Source of the DNA: Streptomyces sp. AP-93
Lineage (GTDB): Bacteria > Actinomycetota > Actinomycetes > Streptomycetales > Streptomycetaceae
DNA length: 64,000 bases
Reading direction: 5' to 3'
Assembly: GCF_022808175.1 (NCBI RefSeq)
Contig: NZ_JALGBX010000027.1
Location: forward strand, 62,001 to 126,000
Part shown: positions 1 to 8,639 of the stretch, one piece after another
Layout: the number at the start of each line of letters is the position of its first letter
How positions within the stretch are numbered: position 1 is the stretch's first letter
Notes under the pieces: generated by a model
Database searches by the model: none
The model's input: the letters and a program-made list of their open reading frames with translations, nothing else
What the model was told of the DNA's origin: nothing
Position numbers and translations under genes: made by a program

Positions 1-55
1 CGTCGAGGTGGTCGAGCTGAGCGCCCACCCGGCGGGAGAGACCCGGGCCATCTGA
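1..55 (+). CDS. 3' end of a gene that begins left of the window
   Basis: Reading from base 2, the last 17 codons give VEVVELSAHPAGETRAI and then TGA. The fragment is too short to identify a family. A strong inverted repeat follows at 149-180, which fits the end of a transcription unit. Only the coding frame and stop codon can be inferred. Confidence 0.5.
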   Translation, partial: VEVVELSAHPAGETRAI

Positions 56-148
56 ACGAGCCGCACGCATTACTTGACCGAGCTGTAGCCGGCCACCTCA
101 CCGCCAGGGCGGCCGCATCGGCCCTGACGCGGGCCGGAAAACGGGTTC

Positions 149-180
149 GGCCCCCTTGACGCCTGGGCGTCAAGGGGGCC
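149..180. terminator. Strong bidirectional hairpin terminator
   Basis: Two 15-base arms (149-163 and 166-180) are perfect reverse complements around a 2-base loop. The hairpin sits between the converging 3' ends of the partial gene and the tRNA, so it can serve both. Confidence 0.8.
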
Positions 181-190
181 GTACCTTTCG

Positions 191-264
191 TAGCGGGGAC
201 AGGATTTGAACCTGCGACCTCTGGGTTATGAGCCCAGCGAGCTACCGAGCTGCTCCACCCCGCG
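191..264 (-). tRNA. Initiator tRNA-fMet (anticodon CAT)
   Basis: The minus strand folds into a full cloverleaf of 74 bases. The anticodon loop is CTCATAA. Two features mark it as the initiator rather than the elongator: the first base pair of the acceptor stem is a mismatch (C1 against T72), and the anticodon stem ends in three consecutive G:C pairs (CTGGG/CCCAG). The 3' CCA is not encoded and must be added after transcription. It is transcribed away from the cold-shock gene, towards the hairpin at 149-180. Confidence 0.95.
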
Positions 265-421
265 TCGTTGTGAACATCACTGTACGGGATCCCGGGCCCG
301 GTCCCGACCACCGCCGAAAAATCCGGGCCGCCGTACGGAAAATGCACACGGGGCCCGTCGAGGATTTCCGGACCGGTGAAGGAGCGGATTTTATTTTCAC
401 GCCGATCCGACCCCGGCGTGC

Positions 422-600
422 TACTGTGGTTTGAGTTGCAGTTGTGGTTCCCAAAATTTCGAGCACCTCTGCCCGCTCCTCTCGCAGGAGCCGGGTGAGT
501 GTTCTTGTTTTTCCGGCGTTTTCCGGGCTGGGCAATCATCGGCGACTTGAGGTTCGCACAGTGCGGATCTCTGGGCTGTGCCCCGAAGGAGTTAAAAAAC
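422..600 (+). promoter_or_regulatory. Putative promoter and long 5' leader of the cold-shock gene
   Basis: The 336 bases between the tRNA and the cold-shock ORF contain no convincing gene. A TACTGT at 422-427 and an AT-rich stretch at 450-460 could be -10 elements, but no clean -35 is seen. Either would leave a leader of about 140-170 bases, as is common for cold-shock mRNAs. A strong site AAGGAG lies just before the ATG at 601. Confidence 0.35.
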
Positions 601-804
601 ATGGCTAATGGCACCGTGAAGTGGTTCAACGCGGAAAAGGGCTTCGGCTTCATCGAGCAGGAGGGTGGCGGTCCTGACGTGTTCGCCCACTACTCGAACA
701 TCGCCTCGCAGGGCTTCCGTGAGCTTCAGGAAGGCCAGAAGGTCAGCTTTGACATCGCGCAGGGCCAGAAGGGCCCGACCGCCGAGAACATCGTCACCGC
801 CTGA
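601..804 (+). CDS. Cold-shock protein (CspA family)
   Basis: This 67-residue single cold-shock domain (OB fold) binds single-stranded RNA/DNA in the cytoplasm and acts as an RNA chaperone. The RNP1-like segment KGFGFIEQ (about residues 14-21) and RNP2-like segment DVFAHYSNI (about 28-36) are intact, and the start NGTVKWFNAEKG is typical. The length equals the usual 65-70 residues. The ATG at 601 follows AAGGAG at ideal spacing; the upstream in-frame ATG at 499 would add an unrelated extension and is rejected. It is followed by its own terminator at 825-871 and then a DEAD-box helicase, a common pairing of RNA chaperone and RNA unwindase in cold adaptation. Confidence 0.95.
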   Translation: MANGTVKWFNAEKGFGFIEQEGGGPDVFAHYSNIASQGFRELQEGQKVSFDIAQGQKGPTAENIVTA

Positions 805-824
805 CGTTCACGCGTAACCGCGTA

Positions 825-871
825 GCTGGGGCCCGCACCTTGGGTGCGGGCCCCAGCTCGTTGCGTTTTTT
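825..871 (+). terminator. Rho-independent terminator of the cold-shock gene
   Basis: Fifteen-base complementary arms at 825-839 and 843-857 enclose a 3-base loop. A run of six T follows at 866-871. This is an unusually classical intrinsic terminator for such GC-rich DNA. Confidence 0.9.
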
Positions 872-1150
872 GATCTGCGGGCCGTCTGGGCCCGCGTGAG
901 CGGCGCGACGGGGAAACCTGTCCCAGCGCCCCACCGTTCGGCCGATGGACGCACTCCTCGGCTCCCCACCCGCATGCGGCGCATATTTCGCCGGCACATA
1001 GGGTGATAATCCTTATCTGACGGGTCGATCGAAGTTCGATTCAACTCCGTCATATTTTTTATGCTCCGGCTCATTCTTGTGAATCCTCGTGCGGCCAGAT
1101 TTCCGCTGCCGAGAACTCCTCGATGTGCGCCGTATCGAGGAAGGTTCTGC
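872..1150 (+). promoter_or_regulatory. Upstream region of the DEAD-box helicase gene
   Basis: No gene is supported here. The stretch 1008-1085 is distinctly AT-rich for this genome (for example the T-run in CATATTTTTTATG at about 1051-1063) and probably holds the promoter and leader of the helicase gene. The long minus-strand ORF that crosses it is a shadow of the helicase. Confidence 0.4.
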
Positions 1151-2755
1151 ATGAACCGCACGACCCGCATGAATGACCGCTCTTCGTCCTCCCGTTCGGG
1201 CGGATCCGGCAGCTCCTACGGCTCCAACAGCTCCTACGGTGGCTCGTACGGCGGCTCCTCCGGCTCCTCCAGCCGTTCCGGCAGCCGCTTCGGCTCCTCG
1301 GCCCCCAGCCGCTCCGGCGGCGGTGGCGGCGGCGGCCCCAAGCGCTCGGGTGGCGGCGGCTACGGGCGCCGTCCCGCCGCACCGCAGGGCGAATTCGCCC
1401 TGCCGGTCACCGTGGTCCCGGCGCTGCCCGCCGTCGAGGCGTTCGCCGACCTGGCCATGCCGGCCCAGCTCCTCACCACCCTCACCCGTGAGGGCATGAC
1501 GACGCCGTTCCCGATCCAGGCGGCCACGCTGCCCAACGGCCTCGCCGGCCGGGACGTCCTGGGACGCGGCCGTACCGGCTCCGGCAAGACCCTGGCCTTC
1601 GGCCTCGCGCTGCTGGCCCGTACCGCCGGCCAGCAGGCCGAGTCGGGCCAGCCGCTCGCGCTGGTCCTCGTACCGACGCGTGAGCTCGCCCAGCAGGTCA
1701 CCGCCGCCCTCACGCCCTATGCCCGCGCGGTGAAGCTGAGGATCGCCACCGTCGTCGGCGGCATGCCGATCCACCGGCAGGCCGGCGCGCTGCGCGCCGG
1801 AGCCGAAGTGGTCGTCGCCACCCCGGGCCGGCTGAAGGACCTCATCCAGCGGGGTGACTGCCGGCTGAACCAGGTCGGGATCACCGTCCTGGACGAGGCC
1901 GACCAGATGGCCGACATGGGGTTCATGCCCCAGGTCACCGCGCTCCTCGACCAGGTGCGCCCCGAGGGCCAGCGGATGCTGTTCTCCGCCACCCTCGACC
2001 GCAACGTCGACCTGCTGGTCCGCCGCTACCTGACCGACCCGGTCGTGCACTCCGTCGACCCCTCGGCCGGCGCCGTCACCACGATGGAACACCACGTCCT
2101 GCACGTCCAGAACTTCGACAAGCAGGCCGCCACGACCGAGATCGCCGCCCGCGAAGGCCGCGTGATCATGTTCCTGGACACCAAGCACGGCGTGGACAGG
2201 CTGACCGAGCACCTGCTGAGCAACGGGGTGCGCGCCGCTGCGCTGCACGGCGGAAAGTCGCAGCCCCAGCGCACCCGTACCCTCACGCAGTTCAAGAGCG
2301 GGCACGTCAGCGTGCTCGTGGCCACGAACGTCGCGGCCCGCGGCATCCACGTCGACAACCTGGACCTCGTCGTCAACGTGGACCCGCCGACCGACCCCAA
2401 GGACTACCTGCACCGCGGCGGCCGCACCGCCCGCGCCGGTGAGTCCGGCAGCGTCGTCACCCTGGTCCTGCCCAACCAGCGCCGCGACATGGTCCGTCTC
2501 ATGCAGGCCGCGGGCATCACCCCGCAGACCGCGCAGGTCCGCTCCGGCGAGGCCGAGCTGAGCCGGATCACCGGTGCCCAGGCGCCGTCCGGCATCCCCG
2601 TCGTCATCACGGCCCCCGTCACCGAGCGGCCCAGGGGCGCCGCAGGCGGCGCCTCCCGGGGCCGCCGCAGCCGGCCCGCGCAGGACCGGCGCAGCAGGAC
2701 CTCCGCCAACGCCCGGGGGCCGCAGCGCCAGTCCGCGGCCACCACGGCGGCTTAG
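1151..2755 (+). CDS. DEAD-box ATP-dependent RNA helicase
   Basis: This 534-residue cytoplasmic helicase probably remodels structured RNA. After a disordered Ser/Gly/Tyr-rich N-terminus (about residues 8-75) come the Q motif with FPIQAA, motif I TGSGKT, Ia PTRELAQQ, Ib TPGRL, II LDEAD, III FSATL, then the second RecA domain with ATNVAARGIHV and motif VI HRGGRTARAG. All catalytic motifs are intact. The C-terminus is a basic Arg-rich tail, often used to bind RNA. The start at 1151 is preferred to 1061 because GAGGAAGG lies 8 bases upstream and the extra 30 residues look like leader sequence. It sits downstream of the cold-shock gene and 62 bases before a small conserved gene. Confidence 0.95.
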   Translation: MNRTTRMNDRSSSSRSGGSGSSYGSNSSYGGSYGGSSGSSSRSGSRFGSSAPSRSGGGGGGGPKRSGGGGYGRRPAAPQGEFALPVTVVPALPAVEAFADLAMPAQLLTTLTREGMTTPFPIQAATLPNGLAGRDVLGRGRTGSGKTLAFGLALLARTAGQQAESGQPLALVLVPTRELAQQVTAALTPYARAVKLRIATVVGGMPIHRQAGALRAGAEVVVATPGRLKDLIQRGDCRLNQVGITVLDEADQMADMGFMPQVTALLDQVRPEGQRMLFSATLDRNVDLLVRRYLTDPVVHSVDPSAGAVTTMEHHVLHVQNFDKQAATTEIAAREGRVIMFLDTKHGVDRLTEHLLSNGVRAAALHGGKSQPQRTRTLTQFKSGHVSVLVATNVAARGIHVDNLDLVVNVDPPTDPKDYLHRGGRTARAGESGSVVTLVLPNQRRDMVRLMQAAGITPQTAQVRSGEAELSRITGAQAPSGIPVVITAPVTERPRGAAGGASRGRRSRPAQDRRSRTSANARGPQRQSAATTAA

Positions 2756-2817
2756 GTAGCCCCGCCCGGATCCTGCCGGACCGGGCACGGACGGTTCTCT
2801 TCTACCTGTGAGGCAGC

Positions 2818-3129
2818 ATGCGCTTCGTCATCGCCCGCTTTCCGTTCGACCTGACCAAGGCCGGGGTCCTGGAATCGATGAAGGGCGTCAAGCCCGAACC
2901 GATCACCGGTGACTCGGTGGTCATAGGGCGCCGGTCCTACCCCGTGAAGCAGGTGGGAGCCGTCATCACCCGCCAGGACCGCCGCGACTTCACCGCCGCC
3001 GAGGTGGTCAGGGCCCTGACCGCACTGGGCTTCACCTGCCGCCCGCTCGAAACGGTCCCGGCGCCCGCCGACGGCCTGACCCCGCTCCAGAAGGCGTCCG
3101 CCATGCTCGGCGCCCCCTCGGGCGTGTAG
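2818..3129 (+). CDS. Small conserved protein of unknown function
   Basis: The 103-residue product begins MRFVIARFPFDL and has no signal peptide, membrane segment or recognised catalytic motif. Mixed charge and moderate hydrophobicity suggest a small soluble alpha/beta protein. The frame has normal codon bias, starts 62 bases after the helicase stop and ends just before a strong terminator, so it is probably co-transcribed with the helicase. A role in RNA metabolism is only suggested by that position. Confidence 0.75.
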   Translation: MRFVIARFPFDLTKAGVLESMKGVKPEPITGDSVVIGRRSYPVKQVGAVITRQDRRDFTAAEVVRALTALGFTCRPLETVPAPADGLTPLQKASAMLGAPSGV

Positions 3130-3157
3130 CGGGAGCCGCAGGAACAACGTGTACGGA

Positions 3158-3203
3158 GCCCGGGGTCCCGGTCGGCCACCACCGACCGGGGCCCCGGGCT
3201 TTT
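3158..3203. terminator. Hairpin terminator after the helicase unit
   Basis: Eighteen-base arms (3158-3175 and 3182-3199) pair with one G:T wobble, and TTTT follows at 3200-3203. It lies between converging genes and probably ends the helicase transcript; the hairpin could also serve the opposite strand. Confidence 0.85.
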
Positions 3204-3232
3204 CCGTACGCCCCCCCCGGATCGTGCCCGGC

Positions 3233-3559
3233 TTACATCCGGGTCCACCGCGGGCCCGCCGAGGTGGGGGCCGGAGGGGGTTCCGCTCCGTCCAGGCGCA
3301 GGCTGCGCAGCGTGGCGTCCGTCTCGCGCTGGAAGTGCGCGTAGGTGATCAGCCGCTCCCACAGCGGGTCGGGACGGCCGGGAACGGTGGCCCCGCGCGC
3401 CTCCCACTCGCGGGCGAGCTGCTCGAAGACGACCGCCCCGCCCGAGGGGGCGGCGCTGCCCGACTGCTGCCGGGGGATGCCCCGTGCCGTCGCGGCGGGG
3501 GCGCGCTCGGGTGCCCGGTGCCGGGCCGGGGACGGGGAGACGGCGTGTGGAGTGCCCAT
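3233..3559 (-). CDS. Hypothetical protein, 108 residues
   Basis: The first 40 residues are Pro/Ala/Arg-rich and probably disordered. The remainder (FEQLAREWEARG to FQRETDATLRSLRLDG) is predicted to be helical and soluble. No family is recognised. No strong ribosome binding site is visible before the ATG at 3559, so translation may begin internally. It is downstream of the TolB-like gene on the same strand but separated by about 70 bases. Confidence 0.5.
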   Translation of the reverse strand: MGTPHAVSPSPARHRAPERAPAATARGIPRQQSGSAAPSGGAVVFEQLAREWEARGATVPGRPDPLWERLITYAHFQRETDATLRSLRLDGAEPPPAPTSAGPRWTRM

Positions 3560-3627
3560 GCCCGCCCCAACGATTCTGCGGGCCCCCGGGTACGGCTCCC
3601 GTCAGCCCGGCCGGTCAACCCAGCCGG

Positions 3628-4641
3628 TCAGCCCAGCCGGGTGGGCGAAGAGGCCGCCGGGGCCAGGACGCGGGGGGCTCCGGTGCCGTTCGCCGGGACC
3701 GTCCAGAGGTCCGTGGTGTCCGGGGAGCCCTCGGCGGGCAGGGCGTAGGCGAGGGTCCGGTCGTCGAGCCAGAGCGCCTGATCGTCCACGCTGCGCTTCT
3801 CCGCCAGCGGCTGCTCCCGCAACGTTCGTAGGTCCAGCACGTGTTCGCGCCACAGGGAGGCCCCGCGCTGCACCCGCTTCTTGTACGCGACCCGGGTCTC
3901 GTCGGGGGACAGGGACGGGCACTCGACGTTCGAGGCGAGGGTGGTGACGCTGCGCCGCGCGATCGACCCCTTCACCAGGTACGTCTGGTTGTTCGTGCCC
4001 AGGGTGGCGTAGAACGTGTCGTCGTCCTTGGAGAAGGTGACCCCCCAGAAGTTTGCGTCGCTCGCGCTGTAGGGGCGGCCGTCCAGCTCGATGGCGAACT
4101 TCTCCAGGTCCGCGTCGAGCGCCCCGCTGCGGGTGTCCACGATCGAGGTGCGGGTGGAGAAGAACGCGGACCCGTAGGACTCCCCGGCGACGAAGACGGT
4201 CCAGGCGGCGAAGCGGCCGCTCGGGGAGACCCGGGCCCGGGACGGGGTGCCCGCGAGCGGGAACGTGCGCAGCGTGCGCAGCTCGGAGTCGACGATCAGC
4301 GCCCGGTTGTCCTGGGCGAGGGTGCCCGGAGAGGAACTCAGGCACACGCCGGTGCCGGCCGCGGCGTGGAACCGCAGGCAGGTGAGGCTTGATGCGGTCC
4401 GCTCGTCCTGTTGGGAGCGGTCCGGTACGGAGACGAGGGCTCCGCGGTGCCGGCCCTGCGCGCCGTTGAGGAAGGCCAGGCCGCCGCGCCGGTCGAGCGT
4501 CACCTTGCCCGGGGCGGCCGTCGGGTCGCCCGCGCGGGTCTGCTCGGACCGGGCGGCGGCGCGCACCACCAGCACGCCGGCCACGCCTCCGAGGAGCAGC
4601 ACGGCCAGGGCGAGTACGAGCAGCCGGCGTGAGCGCGTCAT
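3628..4641 (-). CDS. TolB-like beta-propeller protein with N-terminal membrane anchor
   Basis: The 337-residue product starts MTRSRRLLVLALAVLLLGG, a single hydrophobic segment that is a signal peptide or anchor. The rest is probably extracytoplasmic. Repeats of the kind VSPSGRFAAW (about residue 135) and LSPDETRVAY (about residue 245) are typical of WD40-like/TolB propellers, which bind proteins or small ligands. The ATG overlaps the stop codon of the preceding MFS gene (ATGA), so the two genes are translationally coupled. Its ligand is unknown. Confidence 0.75.
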   Translation of the reverse strand: MTRSRRLLVLALAVLLLGGVAGVLVVRAAARSEQTRAGDPTAAPGKVTLDRRGGLAFLNGAQGRHRGALVSVPDRSQQDERTASSLTCLRFHAAAGTGVCLSSSPGTLAQDNRALIVDSELRTLRTFPLAGTPSRARVSPSGRFAAWTVFVAGESYGSAFFSTRTSIVDTRSGALDADLEKFAIELDGRPYSASDANFWGVTFSKDDDTFYATLGTNNQTYLVKGSIARRSVTTLASNVECPSLSPDETRVAYKKRVQRGASLWREHVLDLRTLREQPLAEKRSVDDQALWLDDRTLAYALPAEGSPDTTDLWTVPANGTGAPRVLAPAASSPTRLG

Positions 4642-6011
4642 CGGGTTCCTCGGGGGCGTCGGGTGCGTCGGGGGTGCGGGTTCCCGGCGGTGGCGCCGTC
4701 CGGGGCCGTGGGGCGGAGTACGAAGCCGGCGACGGCCGCGCAGCAGCACAGGCCGGCCGCGGCGGCGGCGAGCGCCGGGCCCGAGCCCATGACCGTCCAC
4801 GCGGCGCCGAAGGCCAGCGAGCAGCCGAAGCGGGACAGGGCCTGACCGGTGCCGACGAGCGCGATGCCGGTGGCCCGCAGCTTCGCCGGTACGGTCGCGG
4901 CGACGGCGGCGGGCAGCACCCCGTCGGTGGCGGCGTAGAACATGCCGTGCAGGGCGAGGACCAGGTAGGGGAGCGCGGGCAGCCCGGGGGCCCACAGGAG
5001 CAGCCCGTAGCCGGCCAGCAGGAGGGCGTGCCCGGTGAGGAACACGGTGCGCCGGCCGATGCGGTCCGCGAGCGCGCCGGCCGGCACGGCCAGCAGCAGG
5101 AACACGGCCGCGGTGCCCAGGGGGAGCAGCGGGAACCACCGCTCGCCGATGCCGGTGCGGTCCTGGAGCAGCAGGTAGAGGAAGGCGTCGCTGACGGTGG
5201 TGAGCCCGAGCAGGGCGGCGCAGCCCGCCAGGGCGCGCAGCCGGGGCAGGCGCAGCAGGCCCAGCGCATCGCGCAGGTTCACCGCGTCCGGCTTCGGGGA
5301 GGCGGCCCCGGGAGAGGCGGGCTGCCGCGGGGCCGGTACCGGGGGAGCGGCGAGCTTCGGGCGGGCGGGGCGCGGCTCCGCGCCGGACGGGACGAACAGC
5401 AGGAGCACCACGACGCCGAGTGCGGCCACGCAGGCGCTGACCCCGAAGACGGCGTCGTACCCGTCGACCGTCACGCTCAGGATGAAGAAGGCGGCGAGGG
5501 GCCCGAGCAGCGCGCCGGTGGTGTCCATGGCGCGGTGCACGCCGAAGGCCCGACCCTGCAACTCGGGTGGTGTGGAAAGGGAGATGAGTGCGTCGCGCGG
5601 GGCGGTGCGCAGGCCCTTGCCGGTGCGTTCCAGGGCGAGGATCAGCGCCACCGGGCCGAGGCTGTGGGCGAGCAGCAGCAGCGGCTTGCACAGCGCGGAC
5701 AGTCCGTAGCCGAGGCCGGCGATCAGCTTGTGGTTGCGGATCCGGTCGGCGAGGTGGCCGCCGGTCAGCTGCACCAGCGCGCTGACCCCGTTGTACAGGC
5801 CGTCGAGCGCGCCGAAGCCGAGCGGGCTCAGGCCGAGTCCGGCGACGAGGTAGAGCGGCAGGACGGCGGTGACCATCTCCGAGGAGACGTCGGTGATCAG
5901 GCTGACGGAGCCCAGTGCGAGGACGGCCGAGGCGACCGCTGGTCCGCGGACGGGGGATCCGTCGGCGGCGGTCTTCGCGTCCTCGGGCGCGGAGCGGTCC
6001 GCGAGGTACAT
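4638..6011 (-). CDS. Major facilitator superfamily transporter
   Basis: This 457-residue membrane protein has about 12 transmembrane helices in two bundles separated by a Pro-rich cytoplasmic loop near residue 225. The loops after helices 2 and 8 carry LADRIRNHK and LADRIGRRT, the MFS signature (D-R-x-G-R-R). Such proteins are H+-coupled exporters or importers; the substrate cannot be read from the sequence. The ATG at 6011 follows GGGAG at 9 bases. It is first in a two-gene unit with the TolB-like protein. Confidence 0.85.
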   Translation of the reverse strand: MYLADRSAPEDAKTAADGSPVRGPAVASAVLALGSVSLITDVSSEMVTAVLPLYLVAGLGLSPLGFGALDGLYNGVSALVQLTGGHLADRIRNHKLIAGLGYGLSALCKPLLLLAHSLGPVALILALERTGKGLRTAPRDALISLSTPPELQGRAFGVHRAMDTTGALLGPLAAFFILSVTVDGYDAVFGVSACVAALGVVVLLLFVPSGAEPRPARPKLAAPPVPAPRQPASPGAASPKPDAVNLRDALGLLRLPRLRALAGCAALLGLTTVSDAFLYLLLQDRTGIGERWFPLLPLGTAAVFLLLAVPAGALADRIGRRTVFLTGHALLLAGYGLLLWAPGLPALPYLVLALHGMFYAATDGVLPAAVAATVPAKLRATGIALVGTGQALSRFGCSLAFGAAWTVMGSGPALAAAAAGLCCCAAVAGFVLRPTAPDGATAGNPHPRRTRRPRGTR

Positions 6012-6157
6012 GCTTTCGAACTCCCGGTCCGGCGTGCGTCTGTGCGGTGAGCCAGTCGTACGTGCGAGTGGCACCCTAATGGTTGTACGGGCCAACTGGG
6101 CTGGGTACGGCGGGATTCGGCCGCTCCGCCCAGTCGGCCGCTCCTCCCATTCGGCCG

Positions 6158-7042
6158 TCAGCCCTGGCGGCTGCTCTCGTCGCGCAGCCACGTGGAGAAG
6201 TCCCCGGTCCGGATGGCCTTGCGGGCGCCCCGGCGGGCCGCGAGGGCCGCCACGACGAACACCACCACTCCGGGGAGCAGGTGCGGCCGGGCCCGGAGCA
6301 GCGCCCGGAGGTCTCCCGTACCGGTGCGCGCGGACGGCGGGGGCGCCGCGGCCGGCTCGCAGGCCCGCGCGGCCTGGAACCGCTCCAGCTCGGCGGAGGA
6401 AGTCGCCGCCCGCACCCGGCGTTTGATCAGGTCGCCCCAGGTGCGCGGCGGGAGCACCACGACCCTGGCCGACTCCACCACCCGGCGCTCTTCCGGCGCG
6501 AAGGCCAGGGACGCGGCCAGGTCGTCGGCCATCAGCGGCGGCAGGGCGGCGAGCCGGGCGTGCCCCGGCTCGGTCACCGCGATGACCCCGCGCCCGAACA
6601 GCCCCTCGCGGACGGCCGGGAGCAGTTGCCAGACGCGGTAGTAGGCCCGGACCGGCCAGGCGCAGCCGGTAAGCGGAATGTCCCGGCCGGGGGCCGCGGC
6701 GAGCAGGGCCGGGCTGGTGGCGAGGGCGTCGGCGAGGGCCCGTACGTCGGCCGCGCCGATCACCACGTCCGCGTCCACGTAGAGGCGGGGGAAGCCCCGC
6801 GCGTGCTCGTCGCCCACCCGAAGTGCCCGGTGTTTGGAGGGAGTCGGGATCTCGACCACGCGTACGCGGGGGCCTCGGGCGGCGGCCACCGCGGCGGTGT
6901 CGTCCGTACAGCCGTTGCACACCACGACGATGTCGGGTCCCGCGGCCGGGGCCTCGGCGAGGAGCGCGTCGAGGAGCCGGCCGATGACCCGGCCCTCGTT
7001 GTGGGCCGGGATCACGATGCTGGTCACCCCGGAAGTATGCAT
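6158..7042 (-). CDS. Family 2 glycosyltransferase
   Basis: The 294-residue enzyme begins VTSIVIPAHNEGRVIG, the classic GT-A nucleotide-sugar-binding strand. It continues with VVCNGCTDDT and the metal-binding motif VDADVVI (about residue 95). MADDLAASL is a plausible acceptor/base region. The C-terminus has one hydrophobic stretch (LLPGVVVFVVAALAA), which could tether it to the membrane. The start is uncertain: ATG at 7042 lacks a close ribosome site, and an in-frame GTG a few codons later is equally possible. It diverges from the polysaccharide operon and may contribute to the same glycan. Confidence 0.8.
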   Translation of the reverse strand: MHTSGVTSIVIPAHNEGRVIGRLLDALLAEAPAAGPDIVVVCNGCTDDTAAVAAARGPRVRVVEIPTPSKHRALRVGDEHARGFPRLYVDADVVIGAADVRALADALATSPALLAAAPGRDIPLTGCAWPVRAYYRVWQLLPAVREGLFGRGVIAVTEPGHARLAALPPLMADDLAASLAFAPEERRVVESARVVVLPPRTWGDLIKRRVRAATSSAELERFQAARACEPAAAPPPSARTGTGDLRALLRARPHLLPGVVVFVVAALAARRGARKAIRTGDFSTWLRDESSRQG

Positions 7043-7444
7043 GCTCGAACGCCCGTACCGACCGTTTCCTCCAACTCTCCCCGGGGGTACGCCCGGTGGT
7101 CTAGATTGAACGCAGCCGACCGGATTGGGCGTGCTTCGGCAACGCCGTGGTCCACGCTGCGATCCAGTCGGCGCAGGGTAGTTGGGGCAGGTTACGGATT
7201 CGGCGGCTTGGGGGAACAGGCCGCCTGTCCGTGGCCGGCCGGCGCGAGGGGTGCCGGACGGCCGGGGGGCGGAAGTACGTGCAACACGTACGGCATCGGT
7301 CGTGGGGGCCATCACCGTCGGCGGGTCACGCTCGGGGCGCACAGGCGCCCGGCATGCCCTCGACGGCACCCCCTTCCTTCGCACGCGTTCCGGCCATGGG
7401 TCGTCGACACGCCCGCGGGCGTGCGCGGAAGGAAAGGGAACGCT
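7043..7444. promoter_or_regulatory. Divergent regulatory region of the polysaccharide locus
   Basis: This 400-base gap without a gene separates the leftward glycosyltransferase from the rightward polysaccharide operon. It contains TGGTCTAGATTG at 7097-7108, which matches the first nine bases of the 12-base DasR core TGGTCTAGACCA, and a palindrome GTACGTG-CAA-CACGTAC at 7275-7291. The ribosome site GGAAAGGGA precedes the GTG at 7445. No -10/-35 pair can be assigned with confidence. Confidence 0.5.
7275..7291. promoter_or_regulatory. Candidate operator palindrome
   Basis: Perfect 7-base arms GTACGTG and CACGTAC are separated by CAA, 154 bases upstream of the first gene of the rightward polysaccharide operon. 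The size suits a dimeric repressor or activator. No regulator gene is adjacent, so the protein is unknown. Confidence 0.4.
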
Positions 7445-8551
7445 GTGAAGGACACCGCGAAGGACGCCGGGCGGGACGCCGCGGGCGCAGGTGCGGGTGC
7501 GGGACGGACCGAGCCGTTAGGGGTCGCCGTCGTCGGAGCGGGCTACTGGGGCCCCAATCTCGTCCGCAACTTCCAGTCGAGTCCGGAGTTCCGGCTCCGC
7601 TGGCTCTGTGATCTGAACGTGGACCGGGCACGGCAGGTGCTCGGCGGGTACTCGACGGTCCAGGCGACGGCCGACTACGCGGCGGTTCTGGACGACCCCG
7701 CCGTCGAGGCCGTCGCCGTGGCCACCCCGGCCGGCACCCACCTCGACGTCGCCCTGGCAGCCCTGCGCGCCGGCAAGCACGTCCTGGTGGAGAAGCCGCT
7801 CGCCGCCACCTACGAGGACGGGCTGCGGCTGGTGAACGAGGCCGAGGAACGCGGCCTCACCCTGATGTGCGACCACACCTACTGCTACACCCCGGCGGTG
7901 GCCCGCATCCGGGACATGGTCCGCTCCGGCGAGCTCGGCGACATCCAGTTCGTGGACTCGGTGAGGATCAACCTCGGGCTGGTCCAGAAGGACATCGACG
8001 TCCTGTGGGACCTGGCTCCCCACGACCTCTCGGTCCTCGACTTCATCCTCCCGGACAACGTGCACCCGGTCGCCGTCGCCGCGCACGGGGCCGACCCGAT
8101 CGGGGCCGGCCAGTCCTGCGTGGCCTACCTGACGCTCCAGCTCAACACCGGCGCCATCGCGCACGTGCACGTCAACTGGCTGTCCCCGGTGAAGGTCCGC
8201 ACCACGATGGTCGGCGGCTCCAAGCGCACCCTGGTGTGGGACGACCTCAACCCCACGCAGCGGGTGGCGGTGTTCGACCGGGGGGTCGACCTCACGGCCC
8301 CGCAGGAGATCGGCGCGGACGAGCGCCGCGACATGCTCGTCTCCTACCGGACCGGCGACATGGTGGCGCCCGCGCTCGGCGAGAAGGAGGCCCTGCGCAG
8401 CATGGTCGAGGAGTTCGCCGCGGCGATCAGGACGAGGCGGCCGGCGCTCACCGACGGCCGGGCCGGACTCCAGGTCCTCGACATCCTCGAAGCGGCCTCC
8501 CGCAGCCTGGAGTTCAAGGGCGCCGTCGTCGGACTGCGCACCGGACGTTGA
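7445..8551 (+). CDS. Gfo/Idh/MocA-family sugar-nucleotide dehydrogenase (WbpB/WlbA-like)
   Basis: This 368-residue NAD-dependent enzyme carries the Rossmann motif VAVVGAGYWGPNLVR (about residues 26-40), the family lysine motif EKPLA (about 118) and the segment DLAPHDLSVL (about 190) that holds a catalytic His. Relatives WbpB/WlbA oxidise C3 of UDP-GlcNAcA to a 3-keto sugar. That role is supported by genes in the locus for WbpE-, WbpD-, WbpI- and WbpA-like enzymes. The first 20 residues are an Ala/Gly-rich extension. The GTG at 7445 follows GGAAAGGGA. It is the first gene of a seven-gene rightward operon. Confidence 0.85.
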   Translation: MKDTAKDAGRDAAGAGAGAGRTEPLGVAVVGAGYWGPNLVRNFQSSPEFRLRWLCDLNVDRARQVLGGYSTVQATADYAAVLDDPAVEAVAVATPAGTHLDVALAALRAGKHVLVEKPLAATYEDGLRLVNEAEERGLTLMCDHTYCYTPAVARIRDMVRSGELGDIQFVDSVRINLGLVQKDIDVLWDLAPHDLSVLDFILPDNVHPVAVAAHGADPIGAGQSCVAYLTLQLNTGAIAHVHVNWLSPVKVRTTMVGGSKRTLVWDDLNPTQRVAVFDRGVDLTAPQEIGADERRDMLVSYRTGDMVAPALGEKEALRSMVEEFAAAIRTRRPALTDGRAGLQVLDILEAASRSLEFKGAVVGLRTGR

Positions 8552-8639
8552 CCTCTCCAGACCCCTCCCGGTACGCGGCCGCGTGCGGCGCGCCGGGCAC
8601 AGCAGGGAACACCATGACCGACTCAGTAGGGGCAGGGCG

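Noticed and set aside
191..264. Elongator tRNA-Met
   Set aside because: The mismatched first acceptor pair and the three G:C pairs in the anticodon stem identify the initiator tRNA.
1013..2788. 591-codon ORF on the minus strand opposite the DEAD-box helicase
   Set aside because: It is an antisense shadow created by high GC in the third codon position; its product is Gly/Val/Arg-rich low complexity without motifs, while the plus strand has every helicase motif.
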